A stretch of 64,000 nt of DNA from Pseudomonas sp. (lineage in GTDB: Bacteria > Pseudomonadota > Gammaproteobacteria > Pseudomonadales > Pseudomonadaceae): positions 248,001 to 312,000 of the forward strand of contig VMRT01000007.1 of assembly GCA_007713455.1 (NCBI GenBank), written 5' to 3'. The notes below the pieces were generated by a model, which saw only the letters and a program-made list of their open reading frames with translations, searched no databases and had not been told where the DNA came from. This document shows positions 8,133 through 17,310 of this stretch, one piece after another (the stretch's first letter is position 1; the number at the start of each line of letters is the position of its first letter). The translations under genes and the position numbers were made by a program.

Positions 8133-8781
8133 AAAGCAACGCCGGACCAAAAGACCATCAGCAACACCGAATCAACCCCCTCGCCCGTTGGGAAGAGGAC
8201 TGGGGAGAGGGGAAAGAGGCCCAACCAAGTTCCTCTGCCACGACATACCACAGGCTCCGGACTAACAGCACCAAAGCAACGCCAGACCACAAAGACCACC
8301 AGCAACACCGGATCAACCCCCTCGCCCCTTTGGGGAGAGGGCTGGGGTGAGGGGAAGAGACCCAACCAGATGCCTCGCCACGAAACACACCAAAGGCTCC
8401 GGACTAACAGCACCAAAGCAACGCCAGATCACAAAGACCGCCAGCAACACCGGATCAACGCCCTCGCCCCTTTGAGGAGAGGACTGGGGTGAGGGGAAAG
8501 AGGCCCAACCAAGTTCCTCCGCCACGACGTACCAAAGGCTCCGGACTGACAGCACTAAAGCAACGCCGGACCACCAGACCGCCAGCAACACCGAATCAAC
8601 CCCCTCGCCCCTTTGGGGAGAGGGCTGGGGTGAGGGGAAAGAGGCCCAACCAAGTTCCTCCGCCACGACGTACCAAAGGCTCCGGACTAACAGCACTAAA
8701 GCAACGCCGGACCACCAGACCGCCAGCAACACCGGATCAACCCCCTCGCCCCTTTGGGGAGAGGGCTGGGGTGAGGGGAAA
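8133..8781. repeat. Tandem array of ~141-bp units each carrying a REP-like palindrome
   Basis: Units anchored on AAAGCAACGCC start at 8133, 8273, 8415, 8557 and 8698, giving four complete copies of 140-142 bp and a fifth of about 84 bp. Each carries a CCCTCGCCC...GGGGAGAGGG palindrome and the phrase GAGGCCCAACCA. The last two full copies are nearly identical; the first is the most diverged, which fits recent expansion at the 3' side. The array fills most of the 866-bp gap between carboxylase and hydrolase genes. Long open frames across it are by-products of the repeat. Confidence 0.9.
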
Positions 8782-8848
8782 CGGCCGCCAGCCTGACCTG
8801 AATCCCGACCGCCCGAACAGACCAGGCCTGCCACAGAGGAAGCCAACC

Positions 8849-10651
8849 ATGACGACCCATTTCGATCTTAGCCTCGACACGCTGCGCAATGCCTATGAAG
8901 CCGGCACCACGACCCCGCGCCAGCTGATCCTCGAACTGCACGCCAAGGCCGCAGAACTGAACGGCGAATTCAACGCCTTTATCCACCTGCTGAGCGTCGA
9001 AGAACTCGAGCCCTACCTGACCGCACTGGAGAACAAGACGCCAAACAAGCTGCCGCTCTACGGCATCCCCTTCGCCATCAAGGACAACATCGACCTGGCC
9101 GGCATTCCCACCACCGCCGCCTGCCCGGCCTTTGCCTACACACCTCAAACCAGCGCCACCATCGTCGAGCAGTTGATCGCCCTCGGTGCCGTGCCGCTAG
9201 GTAAGACCAACCTCGACCAATTCGCCACCGGCCTCAACGGCACCCGCTCGCCCTATGGCGAGTGCCGCAACAGTGTGCGCCCCGACTACCCGTCCGGTGG
9301 CTCCAGCGCCGGCTCATCCCTGGCCGTGGCACTGGGCCTGTGCACCTTTGCCCTGGGCACCGACACCGCAGGCTCCGGCCGCGTGCCGGCGGCGCTGAAC
9401 AACCTGGTGGGCCTCAAGGCCAGCAAGGGCCTGATCTCCACCGCCGGCGTCGTCCCCGCCTGCCGCACGCTGGATTGCGTGACCTTCTTCACCGCCACAG
9501 CGGCCGAAGCCAGCCAGCTGCTGGCGCTCACTGCCAGGCTCGATCCGCGTGACGAATACAGCCGCGCCAACCCGCTGTGGAACGACGGCTCGGCCTTCGG
9601 CCAGGTGAAGTCCTTTCGCTTCGGCGTACCGAAGCAGCTCGAGTTCCTCGGCTGCCCGGAAAGTCCGGCGCTGTTCGCCGCCACCATTGAGCAGCTAAAA
9701 GCCATCGGTGGCGAGCCAGTTGAAGTGGACTTTTCGCCCTTTCTCGAAGCCGCGCGCCTGCTCTACGAAGGCCCCTGGGTCGCCGAACGCTATAGCGTGG
9801 CGGGCGAGCTGATCGAGCAGCAGCCCGACGCCGTCCTGCCGGTGATAAAGGCGGTACTGGAAAAGGCACCGGGCACCACCGCCGTGCAACTGTTCCAGGC
9901 GCAATACCGCCTGCAGCAGCTGAAGGCCATCTGCGACCGGATCATGGCCGAGGTCGATTGCGTACTGACGCCCGCGTACCCGCGCCCGGTGACGCTCGTC
10001 GAGCTTCACGCCGAACCGGTCAAGCGCAACTCGGACCTGGGCTACTACACCAACTTCATGAACATGCTGGATTACGCCGCCGTGGCTGTACCTGCCGGCG
10101 TTATGGAGAACGAGCTGCCCTGGGGCGTGACGCTGTTCGGCCGTGTGTTCACCGACCAGTACCTGCTGAGCCTGGCCGATGCACTGCAACGCCGGACCGG
10201 CCTGGCGCTGGTGGGCAGCAATGCGATCACAACACCTGCCCCGCAGAATCCGGCGCGCAACGACCGGACGAGAGTGGTGGTCTGCGGCGCGCACCTCGAT
10301 GGCCTGCCGCTGAACTGGCAACTTCGCCAGCGCGGCGGTCGGCTGCTAGAGGCAACCACCAGCAGCGCGGCGTACAAGCTCTACGCCCTGGCCGGCGGCC
10401 CGCTGTTACGCCCGGGGATGGTGCGCGTCGCCGAGGGTGGGACGGCCATCGCCGTGGAAGTCTGGGACATCCCCAGCAGCGAGCTGGGCTCGTTCCTCAC
10501 CGGCATCCCGGCGCCGCTGGGCCTGGGCAAGGTGGAGGTAGAAGACGGGCGCTGGGAAACCGGGTTTATCTGCGATGCTTACGGCCTTGACGGCGCCGAG
10601 GACATCACCCACTTCGGCGGCTGGAAGGCTTGGCTGGCGCAGCGGGGTTGA
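8849..10651 (+). CDS. atzF: Allophanate hydrolase
   Basis: 600-aa amidase-signature enzyme hydrolysing allophanate to ammonia and CO2, the last step of guanidine breakdown here. The Ser-cisSer-Lys machinery is visible as AIKDNIDLAG (Lys), SGGSSAGSS (cis-Ser) and TDTAGSGR (nucleophile region). A C-terminal domain of about 150 aa (RVVVCGAHLDGLPLNWQL onward) is typical of full-length AtzF. ATG 8849 has GAGGAAG upstream; the frame stays open further 5' only because it runs into the repeat array. Whether it is cotranscribed with the carboxylase through the array is uncertain. Confidence 0.93.
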   Translation: MTTHFDLSLDTLRNAYEAGTTTPRQLILELHAKAAELNGEFNAFIHLLSVEELEPYLTALENKTPNKLPLYGIPFAIKDNIDLAGIPTTAACPAFAYTPQTSATIVEQLIALGAVPLGKTNLDQFATGLNGTRSPYGECRNSVRPDYPSGGSSAGSSLAVALGLCTFALGTDTAGSGRVPAALNNLVGLKASKGLISTAGVVPACRTLDCVTFFTATAAEASQLLALTARLDPRDEYSRANPLWNDGSAFGQVKSFRFGVPKQLEFLGCPESPALFAATIEQLKAIGGEPVEVDFSPFLEAARLLYEGPWVAERYSVAGELIEQQPDAVLPVIKAVLEKAPGTTAVQLFQAQYRLQQLKAICDRIMAEVDCVLTPAYPRPVTLVELHAEPVKRNSDLGYYTNFMNMLDYAAVAVPAGVMENELPWGVTLFGRVFTDQYLLSLADALQRRTGLALVGSNAITTPAPQNPARNDRTRVVVCGAHLDGLPLNWQLRQRGGRLLEATTSSAAYKLYALAGGPLLRPGMVRVAEGGTAIAVEVWDIPSSELGSFLTGIPAPLGLGKVEVEDGRWETGFICDAYGLDGAEDITHFGGWKAWLAQRG

Positions 10652-10853
10652 GATAGCGAAACCACTTATCTGGCTGTAAGCGGTAAGGAGCGAAACGCAG
10701 CCAGTGAGAAATGAATGCGCGGGACTGACCAACAACTATGCATCTGGTACATCCCGCGCAGCGCTCGATAGCGATACAGCGCCTAAACGGCAGCTCCTAT
10801 AACGCCGGTCAGGTAGCCATCTCGGGCCAGGGTGTGCGCATCCAGTCCTCGCG

Positions 10854-12166
10854 CTAGTCTTCGTCGCTGCTGCGGCGCCTCGGCAAAGCCTCGTCCAGCG
10901 CTGACCCTCCCTCTCGCAACACGACTTGATGAACCCCCGGACCAGGCAGCGCGACCCCCGAAGCGCGCAACGCCTCAATCAGGTTTGCCCGCACACGCGA
11001 GGCGGTGAGCATGAAGTCCGACCGGCGCGAGTCGCACCAGAATTGCACCTGAAAGGCGAGCTCGCTCTGGCCCATCTCGCGTATCGCCACTGTGGGTGGT
11101 GGCTCGGCGATGACTCCTTCAGCACCCCGGGCTGCCTCCTTGAGCACGCTCATTACCTGTGGCAGATCGACTTCGTAGCCGAGGTAGCAGATCACCTGAC
11201 CACGGCGCACCGGCGCAGCGGTGTTGTTGGTGACCCGCGAGGTAAAGGTTTCCGCATTCGGCACCAGGACCCGGCGTCCGTCGTAGGTGCGGATCTGCGT
11301 GGCACGCAGTTCGATGCGCTCCACGCTGCCCTCGGTGTCGCCGATGATGATCTGGTCGCCGAGCTGGAACGGTCGCAAGGTGAGGATCAGCAGGCCGCTG
11401 ACAAAGTTGGAAAGGATATCCTTGAGGGCGAATCCGAGCGCCAGGCTGGTCAGCCCGAGGCCTGTGGCGAGCGTCCCGGGTTCGAGACCAAAGGCGGTGG
11501 CAGCGACGATCAGCCCCAGCAGCCAGACGGTGTAGTAACTGACCTGCTTGATCAGGTTCTCCACCGTCCGATCGCGTATCAGTCGATGGGAGATCAACCG
11601 GACCCCTGCCCGCACACTCGCAGCCAATGCCCAGAACACGCCGATCACCAGAAGCGCCGCCAGTGCTCGCGGCACGATGCTGATGGCCGCTTCCAGCAGC
11701 CGAGCGAAGGCAGTATCGACGCTGGCGCGCACGTCGGTCACGAAGCGCGCTCGCTCCGACGTCCGCCGTGTGCTGGCCTGCGCCTTGCAGTTTCGAGAAC
11801 CGACGCCCACTCGCGCGCCTGCGCCTCGAGCGCCCGGCCGTTGGCTTGGGCATCCTCCTCCGTGACCTGCATCAGGATGCGCCCAGCCATGGTGATCTGG
11901 CGCGCCTCGGCGTTTTCCCCGGCCGGCGCGATGCGCGCCCTGCTTATGCCCTGCGGGGTTTCCAAGACCGTCAGCAATTGCCGCTCTATCTGCCGAGCCC
12001 GCAGGCGCGCCTCCAGCTCCTCGGTTCCGCCAATACGAAACAGCGCGCGGCCGTCGAGCCGCACCGTCGCCAAACCATCATCCACCTGCGCGGTCGCGGG
12101 CAATGAGGCAAACACGGCGAGCAGCACCAGCAGCACGGCCATCGGCAGATGCATCAGTCGAGTCAT
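10854..12166 (-). pseudogene. Mechanosensitive channel (MscS family), frameshifted
   Basis: Two overlapping frames make one MscS-like protein. The upstream frame (ATG 12166) has a signal peptide ending near LPATAQ and a periplasmic helical domain; it ends at 11738. The downstream frame, in use from about 11790 to 10854, encodes membrane helices, the pore-helix motif LTSLALGFALKDILSNFVSG, the beta-domain LRPFQLGDQI and a cytoplasmic tail. The frames join within ETA/KAQASTRRTSERARF, and a one-base insertion near 11786 would restore a continuous protein of about 437 aa. This is a real frameshift or a sequencing error. The gene is convergent with atzF, and the strand opposite the flanking operons suggests an insertion between them. 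Confidence 0.75.
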
Positions 12167-12246
12167 GAAAAGAGATATTGCGGCAGGAGCGCTCCCCTGG
12201 GCCGACCGATGTGCCATCTGCGACCCAGGGTGCATACGCGTGCGTG

Positions 12247-12333
12247 TCAGAAGATCAGGGCAAAGAGGCCGATGACCACGATCAGGCCGATCAGAAAGAT
12301 GATGCCAATGGTGCTACCTAGAAACTTCAGCAT
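12247..12333 (-). CDS. Small single-pass membrane peptide (28 aa)
   Basis: A 28-codon ORF starting MLKFLGSTIG, followed by one uninterrupted hydrophobic helix of Ile/Leu/Val/Gly/Phe. GGGAG lies 7 nt before the ATG. It is just upstream of the channel gene on the same strand, so the two may be cotranscribed. Function unknown. Confidence 0.5.
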   Translation of the reverse strand: MLKFLGSTIGIIFLIGLIVVIGLFALIF

Positions 12334-12579
12334 GTGATGGCTCCCGTTTTTCGTGAGTTCATCAGTTCCGACTGGCAGGCACCTCCATCGTTCAAGGTTT
12401 TCGCCGACCAGTACATCTCGCGACTGTATCCCGATCGTCATTAAGACGCGCCGCAGCACCATTCGGGAGCGCCCTTTCAGAAATTGACCTGCATCCGAGC
12501 ATGCCCGCCGCTCAACAAAAAGCCTCGTGCCGCAACGGACGCGCCGTACCACGCGGGCTTGCCGAGCTTGCACGGCATC

Positions 12580-12595
12580 TGGCACGCAACCTGCT
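12580..12595 (+). promoter_or_regulatory. Sigma-54 (-24/-12) promoter of the second riboswitch operon
   Basis: TGGCACG, 4 nt, CTGCT matches the RpoN consensus at every position except the first T of the -12 element. The predicted start near 12606 leaves about 67 nt before the second guanidine-I aptamer. A possible half NtrC site (GCACCA) lies about 120 bp upstream, near 12456; it is weak. Confidence 0.65.
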
Positions 12596-12672
12596 CTATC
12601 CCACGTGAACGGGATGAGTCGCCACCGGCACTCATGACGCTTGGCACAAAACAAAGGAGCAGCTTCAAGGAG

Positions 12673-12766
12673 AACTAGGGTTCCGGCTCACAGGGAGTGG
12701 GCGCTGGTCCGAGAGTTCTCCGGTCCCAGGGACGGGACTACACGGAGGGATAAAAGCCCGGGAGAC
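12673..12766 (+). promoter_or_regulatory. Guanidine-I (ykkC) riboswitch, copy 2
   Basis: CTAGGGTTCCG at 12675, CTGGTCCGAGAG near 12704, ACACGGAGGGATAAAAGC near 12740 and CCCGGGAGA near 12757 repeat the conserved blocks of copy 1 in the same order. The variable stems differ, so the two copies are diverged paralogues. The gene behind it is a NMT1-type binding protein heading an eleven-gene run with no obvious guanidine carboxylase components. Confidence 0.93.
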
Positions 12767-12815
12767 GCGATGTCATCCCGTGCCTTGTCATTCCAATGTG
12801 TAGGGAAATCACGCC

Positions 12816-13817
12816 ATGTCCACACTGCGCTCGCTGAACAAGACCCTCCTCGCCGCCGGCCTCGCCGTTGCGACCTTGATTTCACCGCTGGCCAGCCAGG
12901 CCGCCGAGAAGCTGAGGATCGGCACCGTGGTCTGGGCCGGCTACGGCCCCTTCTACGTCGCCGACAAGAAAGACCTGTTCAAGCCCCATGGCCTGGATGT
13001 AGACCTGCAGTTCTTCAACGACCCTGCACTGATCCCCACCGCCATGCTCAGCCGCGCGCTGGACGGCGGCATGCTCACCTACGACCAGGTAGTGGCCTCG
13101 GTCGCCAAGGGCTTGAAGCATCGCGTGGTGATGCCCATCGACTTCTCCAACGGCGGTGACGCCATCGTCGCCGATGCCTCGGTTCAGTCGGTCGCCGACT
13201 TCAAAGGCAAGAAGGTCGGCTTCAATCCGCTGTCGCCCTCGGACTTCCTGCTGGCCTATGCGCTGCAGCAGAACGGCATGAACGACAAGGACATCGACGC
13301 CGTCAACATGACCCCGGAAGGCATCCCTGGCGCCATGGCCTCGGGCAACCTGCCGATCGGCGTGACCTACGAGCCCAACGTCTCGCAGATTCTCTCCATG
13401 GGCGGCGGCGACAAGTTCAAGGTCGTCTATTCGTCCAAGGACGCCCCCGGCCTGATCACCGACGTGCTGGTCTTCGACGAGGCGGTGATCGCCAAGAAGC
13501 CCGCCGCCATCAAGGCGATGATCCAGGGCTATCTCGACGGCCTGGCCTACATGCAGGCGCACCCCGAGGAGTCGGCTGAGATCATCTGCGAGGTGCTCGG
13601 CGTCAGCGCCGAAGAAGCCGTCGAGCAGATGGCCGGCGCCTACAACATCCCGCTCGCCGAGATGGGCAAGAGCTTCACGCCAGGTGACGACACCCATTCC
13701 TTCCATGGCAGCGGCGCGATCATCGCCAAGCTGCTCAAGGACAACGGGCAGATTCCGACCATCCCGGACTTCAGCAAGACCTACGACGCCCAGTTCACCG
13801 AAGCGCTCGCCCAGTAA
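12816..13817 (+). CDS. ABC transporter substrate-binding protein (NMT1/THI5-like)
   Basis: Periplasmic binding protein of 333 aa. The signal peptide is clear (KTLLAAGLAVATLISPLASQAAE, cleavage near residue 29). The mature part begins KLRIGTVVWAGYGPFYVADKKDLFKPHGLDVDLQFF, the NitT/TauT/NMT1 fold opening. It is first after riboswitch 2 and heads the run ending with permease (20306) and ATPase (21181), its likely partners. The ligand is unknown; riboswitch control argues for a guanidino compound. Confidence 0.88.
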   Translation: MSTLRSLNKTLLAAGLAVATLISPLASQAAEKLRIGTVVWAGYGPFYVADKKDLFKPHGLDVDLQFFNDPALIPTAMLSRALDGGMLTYDQVVASVAKGLKHRVVMPIDFSNGGDAIVADASVQSVADFKGKKVGFNPLSPSDFLLAYALQQNGMNDKDIDAVNMTPEGIPGAMASGNLPIGVTYEPNVSQILSMGGGDKFKVVYSSKDAPGLITDVLVFDEAVIAKKPAAIKAMIQGYLDGLAYMQAHPEESAEIICEVLGVSAEEAVEQMAGAYNIPLAEMGKSFTPGDDTHSFHGSGAIIAKLLKDNGQIPTIPDFSKTYDAQFTEALAQ

Positions 13818-13861
13818 GCCGATGCCCGGCGGGCAGTTGCCCGCCAGTGCTGGAGAAGACC

Positions 13862-14884
13862 ATGACTGCCAAACCCCTGTACCGCTATGCCGATGGCCGC
13901 CTGCCCAACACGCTGGCCATTCTCTATACCGCGCTTGCCTACGGCGGCGGCCTGGCCCTGCTGTTCGCCGGCGACGGCTGGTTGAACGCGCTGGGCACGT
14001 TGCTGCTGGCCCACGGCATGATCATCGCCGCCTACCTGATCCACGAATTCGCCCATGGCGCCATCTTCAGCGTGCCCAAGCACAACGAATGGGCCGGCAA
14101 CGTCTGCAGCTGGCTGTGCGGCAGCTGCTACGCCGAGTTTCAGGACCTGCGCAAGAAGCACATGCGCCACCACGTCGACCGCGCCGACGTGATCACCTTC
14201 GACAGCAAGGCCTTTCTCAAGGCGCGCCCCGTATGGTTCCAGAAACTGGTACTGGCGCTGGAATGGGCCTATGTGCCGGCGGTGGAGCTGATCATGCATT
14301 TCTACGTGATTGCCCTGCCCTTTATCACCGACAACGACAAGCACCGCGCCCGCCGTGGCAAGGTCGCCGCTGTGCTGGCCATCCGCACGCTGCTTTTTGC
14401 CGGGCTCGCGGTGCTTTCGCTGAAGGCCGTGCTGCTCTACACCGTGGCCTGGATGATCATGATCAGCGTGCTGCGTTTCGCCGATGCCTATCAGCACACC
14501 TACGAGGCTTTCGCCGTGCTGGAAGATGGCGGCAAGCTGCCGGAGGACAAGCGCCGCGACCGCAGCTACGAGCAGCAGAACACCTACAGCAACGTGGTTT
14601 CCGAGCGCTGGCCGGTGCTGAATCTGCTGCTGTTGAATTTCTCCTTCCACAACGCCCACCACGAAAAGCCGGTGGCGCCCTGGTATCGCCTGCCGAGGCT
14701 GCACGCCGAGCTGTACGGCAGCACCTACAACCAGGTGATTCCGATGCGCAAGCTGCTCGGCAGCTTCCACCGCTACCGCGTACGCCGCGTGCTGGACGAT
14801 GACTACGGCGTAGTCAGCGAAGGGCCGCACAAGGCCGACAACTTCTACGGCGCCGTGGGCGTCTCCTTCCTGACGGCGGTGTGA
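13862..14884 (+). CDS. Membrane di-iron fatty acid desaturase/hydroxylase-like protein
   Basis: 340-aa integral membrane protein of the desaturase/AlkB hydroxylase superfamily, which uses O2 and two irons. Three histidine boxes are present: HEFAH near residue 62, HMRHH near 100 and HNAHH near 265, with four hydrophobic segments between. ATG 13862 follows GGAG by 6 nt. No ferredoxin or reductase is adjacent, so the electron donor is not encoded here. In a guanidine-controlled operon the substrate is more likely a guanidino compound than a lipid: carbon hydroxylation next to nitrogen would release an aldehyde and a smaller guanidine. That role is inference. SDR genes follow after 1 nt. Confidence 0.85.
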   Translation: MTAKPLYRYADGRLPNTLAILYTALAYGGGLALLFAGDGWLNALGTLLLAHGMIIAAYLIHEFAHGAIFSVPKHNEWAGNVCSWLCGSCYAEFQDLRKKHMRHHVDRADVITFDSKAFLKARPVWFQKLVLALEWAYVPAVELIMHFYVIALPFITDNDKHRARRGKVAAVLAIRTLLFAGLAVLSLKAVLLYTVAWMIMISVLRFADAYQHTYEAFAVLEDGGKLPEDKRRDRSYEQQNTYSNVVSERWPVLNLLLLNFSFHNAHHEKPVAPWYRLPRLHAELYGSTYNQVIPMRKLLGSFHRYRVRRVLDDDYGVVSEGPHKADNFYGAVGVSFLTAV

Positions 14885-14885
14885 T

Positions 14886-15674
14886 ATGCACAAGGCACTG
14901 GATTACCGCGGCCGCTGCGTGGTCATCACCGGCGCCGCCGGGGGCATCGGCCGTGGCCTGGCGCAGAGCTTCGCCGCCGCTGGCGCCACGCTGGAACTGC
15001 TCGATCGTGACGCCGAAGCCCTCGCCCGGCTCGCCGACGAACTCGCTGACGAGACGCCGCTGCACTGCGCCGCACTGGACCTCGGTGATCGCCAGGCGGT
15101 GCAGCAGTACGCCGATGACCTCGCCTGCCGCGGCCTCAATGCCGATGTGCTGGTCAACAACGCCGGCGTCGAATACGCCACGCCGCTGGATGAGTGCAGC
15201 TTCGAGGCCGATCAGCGCTGGTCGACCCTGCTGGAGAACAATGTCGGCTCCATGCAACGCCTGACCCGTGCGTTGCTGCCACGCCTGCGTGCCGGCGCCA
15301 GCGTGATCAACCAGGCCTCGATCTGGGGTCTGAAAGGCGTGCCGGGCTTTTCCGCCTATGTCGCCAGCAAGCACGCAGTGGTCGGCCTGACCCGCTCTCT
15401 GGCCTGGGAACTCGGGCCGCGGCGCATCCGGGTGAACGCGGTATGCCCCGGCTGGATCGCCACCGATGCGGCCATGCGCTCGCTGCAGGTGATGGCCGAC
15501 GTCAACGGCCGCAGCGACAGCGCCGAACTGGCGACGATCCTCGCCAACCAGGCCATCCCGGAGCTGCTGACGCCTGCGGATCTGGGCGGCACCTTCCTGT
15601 TTCTCGGCTCGCCACTGGCCGCCGCCCTGACCGGCCAGGCGCTGTCGGTCAGCCACGGCGAGGTGATGCACTGA
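14886..15674 (+). CDS. SDR family oxidoreductase (first)
   Basis: 262-aa classical short-chain dehydrogenase/reductase. The cofactor loop is TGAAGGIGRG, NNAG follows near residue 91, the catalytic Ser is in the INQASIWG strand, and the active-site motif is YVASK. The acidic residue after strand 2 (LLDRD) suggests NAD preference. It begins 1 nt after the hydroxylase-like gene and its stop shares a base with the next start, indicating coupled translation. Substrate unknown; oxidation of a hydroxylated intermediate would suit the gene order. Confidence 0.88.
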   Translation: MHKALDYRGRCVVITGAAGGIGRGLAQSFAAAGATLELLDRDAEALARLADELADETPLHCAALDLGDRQAVQQYADDLACRGLNADVLVNNAGVEYATPLDECSFEADQRWSTLLENNVGSMQRLTRALLPRLRAGASVINQASIWGLKGVPGFSAYVASKHAVVGLTRSLAWELGPRRIRVNAVCPGWIATDAAMRSLQVMADVNGRSDSAELATILANQAIPELLTPADLGGTFLFLGSPLAAALTGQALSVSHGEVMH

Positions 15675-16429
15675 TGGCTGCCATCTTTACTGGCCGGACC
15701 GCCCTGGTCACCGGCGCGGCGACCGGTATCGGCCGCGCCACCGCACTCGCGCTGGCCGCCGAAGGCGCGCGGCTCTGGATCAACCATCGCGACCAACACG
15801 ACCTGGCGGAACGAGTGGTCGAGCAGATCATCGCCAACGGCGGCTGCGCCTGCGCGATCCAGGCGGATGTCAGCGACCCGGCCGCGGTCGCGGCGATGTT
15901 CGAGACCATCGAGGCGCACGGGCCGCTGGATCTGCTGGTCAACAACGCCGGGGTGATCCTGGAAAAGCCCTTTCTCGAGACCAGCGAAGCAGACTGGGCC
16001 ATGGTGCTGGGCGTCGACCTCGCCGGCGTCTACCGCTGCTGTCGCCATGCGCTGGCACAGATGCAGCCGCGGCGCAGCGGCGCCATCGTCAATGTCGCCT
16101 CGGACCTCGGCTTTCTCGGCCGCGAACAGTACGTCGCCTACTGCACGGCCAAGGCCGGGGTGATCGGCCTGACCCGTTCACTGGCGCGCGAATTCGCCGC
16201 CGATGGCATTCGCGTCAACGGCGTCGCACCCGGCCCCATCGCCACGGCGATGGTCAGCCCGGAGCACATGAGCGACGAGTGGATGGCGAAGGAGCTGGCG
16301 ATCCCCATGGCGCGCCTGGGCACGCCGGAGGAAGTTGCTGCCGCCATCGTCTTCCTGCTTTCGCCGCAGGCGAGCTATTTCACTGGACAGCTGCTTGGGC
16401 CCAATGGCGGCTCCTGGATGGGCACATGA
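15674..16429 (+). CDS. SDR family oxidoreductase (second)
   Basis: 251-aa classical SDR with TGAATGIGRA, NNAG, the VNVASD catalytic Ser strand and YCTAK active-site motif. INHRD after strand 2 lacks the Asp of strict NAD enzymes at the first position, so NADP use is possible. It shares only family features with the preceding SDR, so the pair is not a recent duplication. ATG 15674 overlaps the previous stop; its own stop overlaps the EamA start (ATGA). Confidence 0.88.
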   Translation: MAAIFTGRTALVTGAATGIGRATALALAAEGARLWINHRDQHDLAERVVEQIIANGGCACAIQADVSDPAAVAAMFETIEAHGPLDLLVNNAGVILEKPFLETSEADWAMVLGVDLAGVYRCCRHALAQMQPRRSGAIVNVASDLGFLGREQYVAYCTAKAGVIGLTRSLAREFAADGIRVNGVAPGPIATAMVSPEHMSDEWMAKELAIPMARLGTPEEVAAAIVFLLSPQASYFTGQLLGPNGGSWMGT

Positions 16430-17310
16430 ACAGCCTGATGCCACAGGGCATGCTGATCGGCGGCGCCATCATGTGGGGCCTGGGCTGGCTGCCGCTGCAG
16501 TTCTTCGCCGCCCGCGGCCTGGCCGGCATGCCGCTGGTGCTGCTGACCTATTCGCTGCTCAGCCTGCTGGCGCTACCGGTGCTCTGGCAGCAGCGCCGGC
16601 AGTGGGCGAGCCAATATCGCCAGGTGCTCACCATGGGCCTGTGCGGCGGCTGGGCCACCGCAGCACTGGTCACGGCGCTGGCTGACGGCAACGTGGTGCG
16701 GGTGATGCTGCTGTTCTACCTGGCACCGGTGTGGGCGATGGTCGGCGGCTGGCTGCTGCTAGGCGAACGCTTCAGCGGCACGCGGCTGTTCGCCCTCGGG
16801 CTGGCGATGCTCGGCATCGGCCTGACCCTCGGCATCACCGGCGAAGCCCTGGATGCGCCAGGCGCGAATGACTGGCTGGCGCTTTCCGCCGGCCTCGCCT
16901 TCAGCCTCAACAACCTCGCCACTCGCGCCGCTGACCAGGTGCCGCTGGCGAGCAAGGCGCTGGTCAGTTTCATCGGCAGCGCGCTGCTCGGCGGACTGTT
17001 CTGCCTACTGCTGCGCCAGCCACTTCCGCCCTTGGATCTGACCCTGAGCTGGCAGATCGCCCTGCTGGCCCTCGGCTGGCTGGTCAGCATGGCCGCCGTG
17101 CAGTACGGCCTCACTCATCTTGATGCCGGCCGTGCTGCGGTGCTGGTGGTGTTCGAGCTGATCGCCGCGGTGCTGTCGTCCGCCTGGTTCGGCAACCACG
17201 CCATCGGCCCGAACGAATGGCTCGGCGCCGCCCTGATCACCACCGCCGCGCTGATCGCCGGCTGGCCCGAACGTCCCCTCCCCATCGCGACTAGGAGCAC
17301 CTGCGCATGA
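16426..17310 (+). CDS. EamA/DMT-family transporter
   Basis: 294-aa inner-membrane protein with about ten hydrophobic helices in two EamA repeats, starting MLIGGAIMWGLGWLPLQFF. The drug/metabolite transporter superfamily also contains the small Gdx guanidinium exporters, but this is the ten-helix EamA type with no known guanidine activity. It may export a by-product or import the substrate. ATGA overlaps join it to both neighbours. Confidence 0.85.
   Translation: MNSLMPQGMLIGGAIMWGLGWLPLQFFAARGLAGMPLVLLTYSLLSLLALPVLWQQRRQWASQYRQVLTMGLCGGWATAALVTALADGNVVRVMLLFYLAPVWAMVGGWLLLGERFSGTRLFALGLAMLGIGLTLGITGEALDAPGANDWLALSAGLAFSLNNLATRAADQVPLASKALVSFIGSALLGGLFCLLLRQPLPPLDLTLSWQIALLALGWLVSMAAVQYGLTHLDAGRAAVLVVFELIAAVLSSAWFGNHAIGPNEWLGAALITTAALIAGWPERPLPIATRSTCA

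Noticed and set aside
8133-8781. CRISPR array
   Set aside because: Unit length, lack of unique spacers and near identity of whole units fit a tandem duplication of a REP-bearing segment, not repeat-spacer structure; no cas genes nearby.
8313-8846. Long open frames on both strands across the repeat array
   Set aside because: They are translations of the ~141-bp repeat (PSPQPS.QRGEGVD repeated) with no start signals; their openness follows from the repeat composition.
10926-12275. 449-codon plus-strand frame opposite the frameshifted MscS gene
   Set aside because: It is not interrupted, which made it tempting, but it encodes no recognisable domain while the minus strand encodes clear MscS motifs.
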